Shown here piece by piece: positions 62,597-64,000 of a stretch of 64,000 nt of DNA; position 1 is the first letter of the stretch, and each line of letters begins with the position of its first letter. The DNA is from LMUY01 sp965198565. Its GTDB lineage: Bacteria; Pseudomonadota; Alphaproteobacteria; Acetobacterales; Acetobacteraceae. The DNA lies in assembly GCA_965198565.1 (NCBI GenBank), contig OZ240665.1:2046001-2110000 (forward strand), given 5' to 3'. The notes beneath the pieces are model-generated. The model searched no databases. It was not told the origin of the DNA and saw nothing but the letters and a program-made list of their open reading frames with translations. The position numbers and the translations under genes are program-made.

Positions 62597-64000
62597 AACA
62601 ACTCCAAATCCGACCCATGCCTCCGCCCCGAGGCGTCCGCCGGGTCGTCGGCGTCCTCCGTCACGCGGAACCGCGTCGTCAAGTCCAGCAAATCATCGGT
62701 CTCGTAGGCCAGCGAGTGCGTGGCGGCGGTGCTTTCCTCGACCATGGCGGCGTTCTCCTGTGTCACCTGGTCCATCAGCAGGATAGACGCATGCACCTCT
62801 TGCAGGCTGACCGACTGCTCGTGGTTGGACGCGGCGATCTCGCCCACGACGGTGTTCACGTCGCCCACCTGCCCCATGATGCGGCGCAGGGCCGCCGCGG
62901 CATGCGCCACCATGGTGACGCCTTCGCTCACCCGCTCGTTGGAGGTGGAAATCAGCGTCTTGGCCTGCTTGGCCGCCTGGGCGGAGCGCTGCGCCAAAGC
63001 GCGCACCTCGCTCGCCACAACGGCGAAGCTGCGGCCACCCTGGCCGGCGCGGGACGCCTCCATCCCGGCGTTCAGCGCCAGCAACCGGGTCTGGGACGCG
63101 ATGTCGTTGATCACCTGGATAATCTGCGTGATCTGCTGCGAGGATTGCTCGATCGTGGCCATCGCCTGCGCGGCTCGGACCACGACCGCCTCGGATTGCT
63201 CGGCGTCGGCCTTGGTCCGCGATACGATCTGGCTGGCGTGCTGCGCGTCCTCGGCAGTTCGCCGCACGCGCGCGGCAATCCCGTCCATCGCCTCCGTGGT
63301 CTGCTGCAAGCTGGCCGCCTGCCGCTCGGAGCGTTGACTCAACTCGTCGGCCGCCTGGGCAATCTGGTTCGTCCCGGCGTTCAGCGCGGCGGCGTTATAG
63401 GCGATGCCGCGGATCATCTGCTGCAACTGGTTCGCCGCGTCGTTGAAATCCGTCTTGAGCTGCTCGTATTCAGGCCCGAAGTCGTGCTGCAGGCGGAAGG
63501 TGAGGTCACCCATGGCCAGGCGCTGCAGTCCCTCGGCCAGCCCGTTCACCACGGCGCGCTGCGTGGCGTCCGCCGCGGCATGCAGCGCTTGGATATCGGC
63601 CAACTGCTGCTTGATGGCGCTCTGCATGCGGGCCAGCGCCCTCAGCAGGATGGCGATCTCGTTGCGTCGGCCGCGCTTCTGCGGGATGTCCTCATCCAGC
63701 CGGCCTTCCGCAATCGCCGAAGCAGCGAAGGTTGCCTGGCGCACGCCCGGAACGATCATACGGTTCAGGGTGACCGCGACGGCGAGGCCAGCCAGTGAGA
63801 TCGCGACAAGCGCCACCCAGGTCGACCGGATCGTCACGGCAATCAGCGCTTCCTCCTCGATGCGGAAATCGAAACCTTCTTGCGCGAACTGCTCGACGAC
63901 GGAGTTGAACGCTGCGGCAGTCTCGGTCAATCGCGTCAGCGAGCCGGGCACGTCGGCAGCCTGCGCCTTCAACTGCAGAACCTTGCGGCGCAGCAAGAAG
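62593..64000 (-). CDS. Methyl-accepting chemotaxis protein (partial; N-terminus beyond window)
   Basis: The frame is open to the window edge, so the first residues and the first membrane helix are missing. Visible parts are a ligand-region end, a membrane helix (STWVALVAISLAGLAVAVTLN), HAMP, a second HAMP-like/coiled region, and a signalling domain. The hairpin tip reads QTRLLALNAGMEASRAGQGGRSFAVVASEVRALAQRSA, with a methionine in place of the usual second Ala-Ala residue. The C-terminus DLELF has no CheR pentapeptide. The stop is inside a dispersed repeat. Confidence 0.93.
   Translation of the reverse strand, partial: FLLRRKVLQLKAQAADVPGSLTRLTETAAAFNSVVEQFAQEGFDFRIEEEALIAVTIRSTWVALVAISLAGLAVAVTLNRMIVPGVRQATFAASAIAEGRLDEDIPQKRGRRNEIAILLRALARMQSAIKQQLADIQALHAAADATQRAVVNGLAEGLQRLAMGDLTFRLQHDFGPEYEQLKTDFNDAANQLQQMIRGIAYNAAALNAGTNQIAQAADELSQRSERQAASLQQTTEAMDGIAARVRRTAEDAQHASQIVSRTKADAEQSEAVVVRAAQAMATIEQSSQQITQIIQVINDIASQTRLLALNAGMEASRAGQGGRSFAVVASEVRALAQRSAQAAKQAKTLISTSNERVSEGVTMVAHAAAALRRIMGQVGDVNTVVGEIAASNHEQSVSLQEVHASILLMDQVTQENAAMVEESTAATHSLAYETDDLLDLTTRFRVTEDADDPADASGRRHGSDLELF

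Overview
The window is high-GC, densely coded DNA that fits an alphaproteobacterium, most likely of the Acetobacteraceae/Rhodospirillales type. This is inferred from a hopanoid-transporter gene (HpnN type), glnK-amtB, an lptF-lptG-lptD-surA-rsmA cell-envelope operon, class III alcohol dehydrogenase, kdpFABC-DE and overall codon style. No rRNA, tRNA, CRISPR array or phage block was seen. It looks like ordinary chromosome with one intact-looking insertion sequence, one decayed gene and many palindromic intergenic repeats.

Layout. 0-6.2 kb: a heavy-metal RND efflux operon (adaptor, pump, outer-membrane factor). 6.2-13.4 kb, minus strand: GNAT acetyltransferase, EttA-type ABC-F protein, and a peptide/nickel-type ABC importer (binding protein, two permeases, fused double ATPase). 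13.4-14.0 kb: divergent to that importer, an SmtB/CzrA-type metal sensor translationally coupled to a 56-residue bacterial metallothionein, with a palindromic candidate operator in front. 14-16 kb: glnK-amtB. 16.1-20.2 kb: UbiH-family hydroxylase, a DNA-repair-type radical SAM protein and a two-part UdgX uracil-DNA protein. 20.3-28.5 kb: ferritin-like DUF892 protein, HpnN, SCO1, a two-domain glycosyltransferase and glutathione-dependent formaldehyde dehydrogenase. 28.6-39.8 kb: an outer-membrane protein, then the potassium locus: a 27-residue membrane peptide, kdpF, A, B, C, an IS4-family insertion, kdpD, kdpE and a ptsN-like gene. 39.8-44.2 kb: AhpC/AhpD peroxide defence, a Na+/H+ antiporter and a solitary peptide-binding protein. 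44.3-51 kb: rsmA, surA, lptD, lptG and lptF, transcribed leftward. 51.2-57 kb: FGGY kinase plus cupin, a decayed DUF429 gene next to a macrodomain-like gene of unknown role, a receiver-CHASE3 membrane protein and small genes. 57-64 kb: an unknown 402-residue protein, aroC, VOC protein, fabI, pdxH, a UspA-type protein and a chemoreceptor running off the end.

Two repeat families shape the intergenic DNA. One is a REP-like inverted pair built on CCCTCTCCC...GGGAGAGGG; the other is a TAGAGC...GCTCTA element containing hairpins. Copies of both form the stop codons, and sometimes the C-terminal tails, of neighbouring genes. The IS4-family element sits inside one REP copy and separates kdpFABC from kdpDE.

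The items most worth follow-up are the metallothionein/sensor/ABC-importer cluster, the receiver-CHASE3 protein without a transmitter, the macrodomain-like gene, rsmA without a normal start codon, the repeats acting as stop-codon donors, and the leader peptide with a hairpin over its ribosome-binding site in front of kdp.
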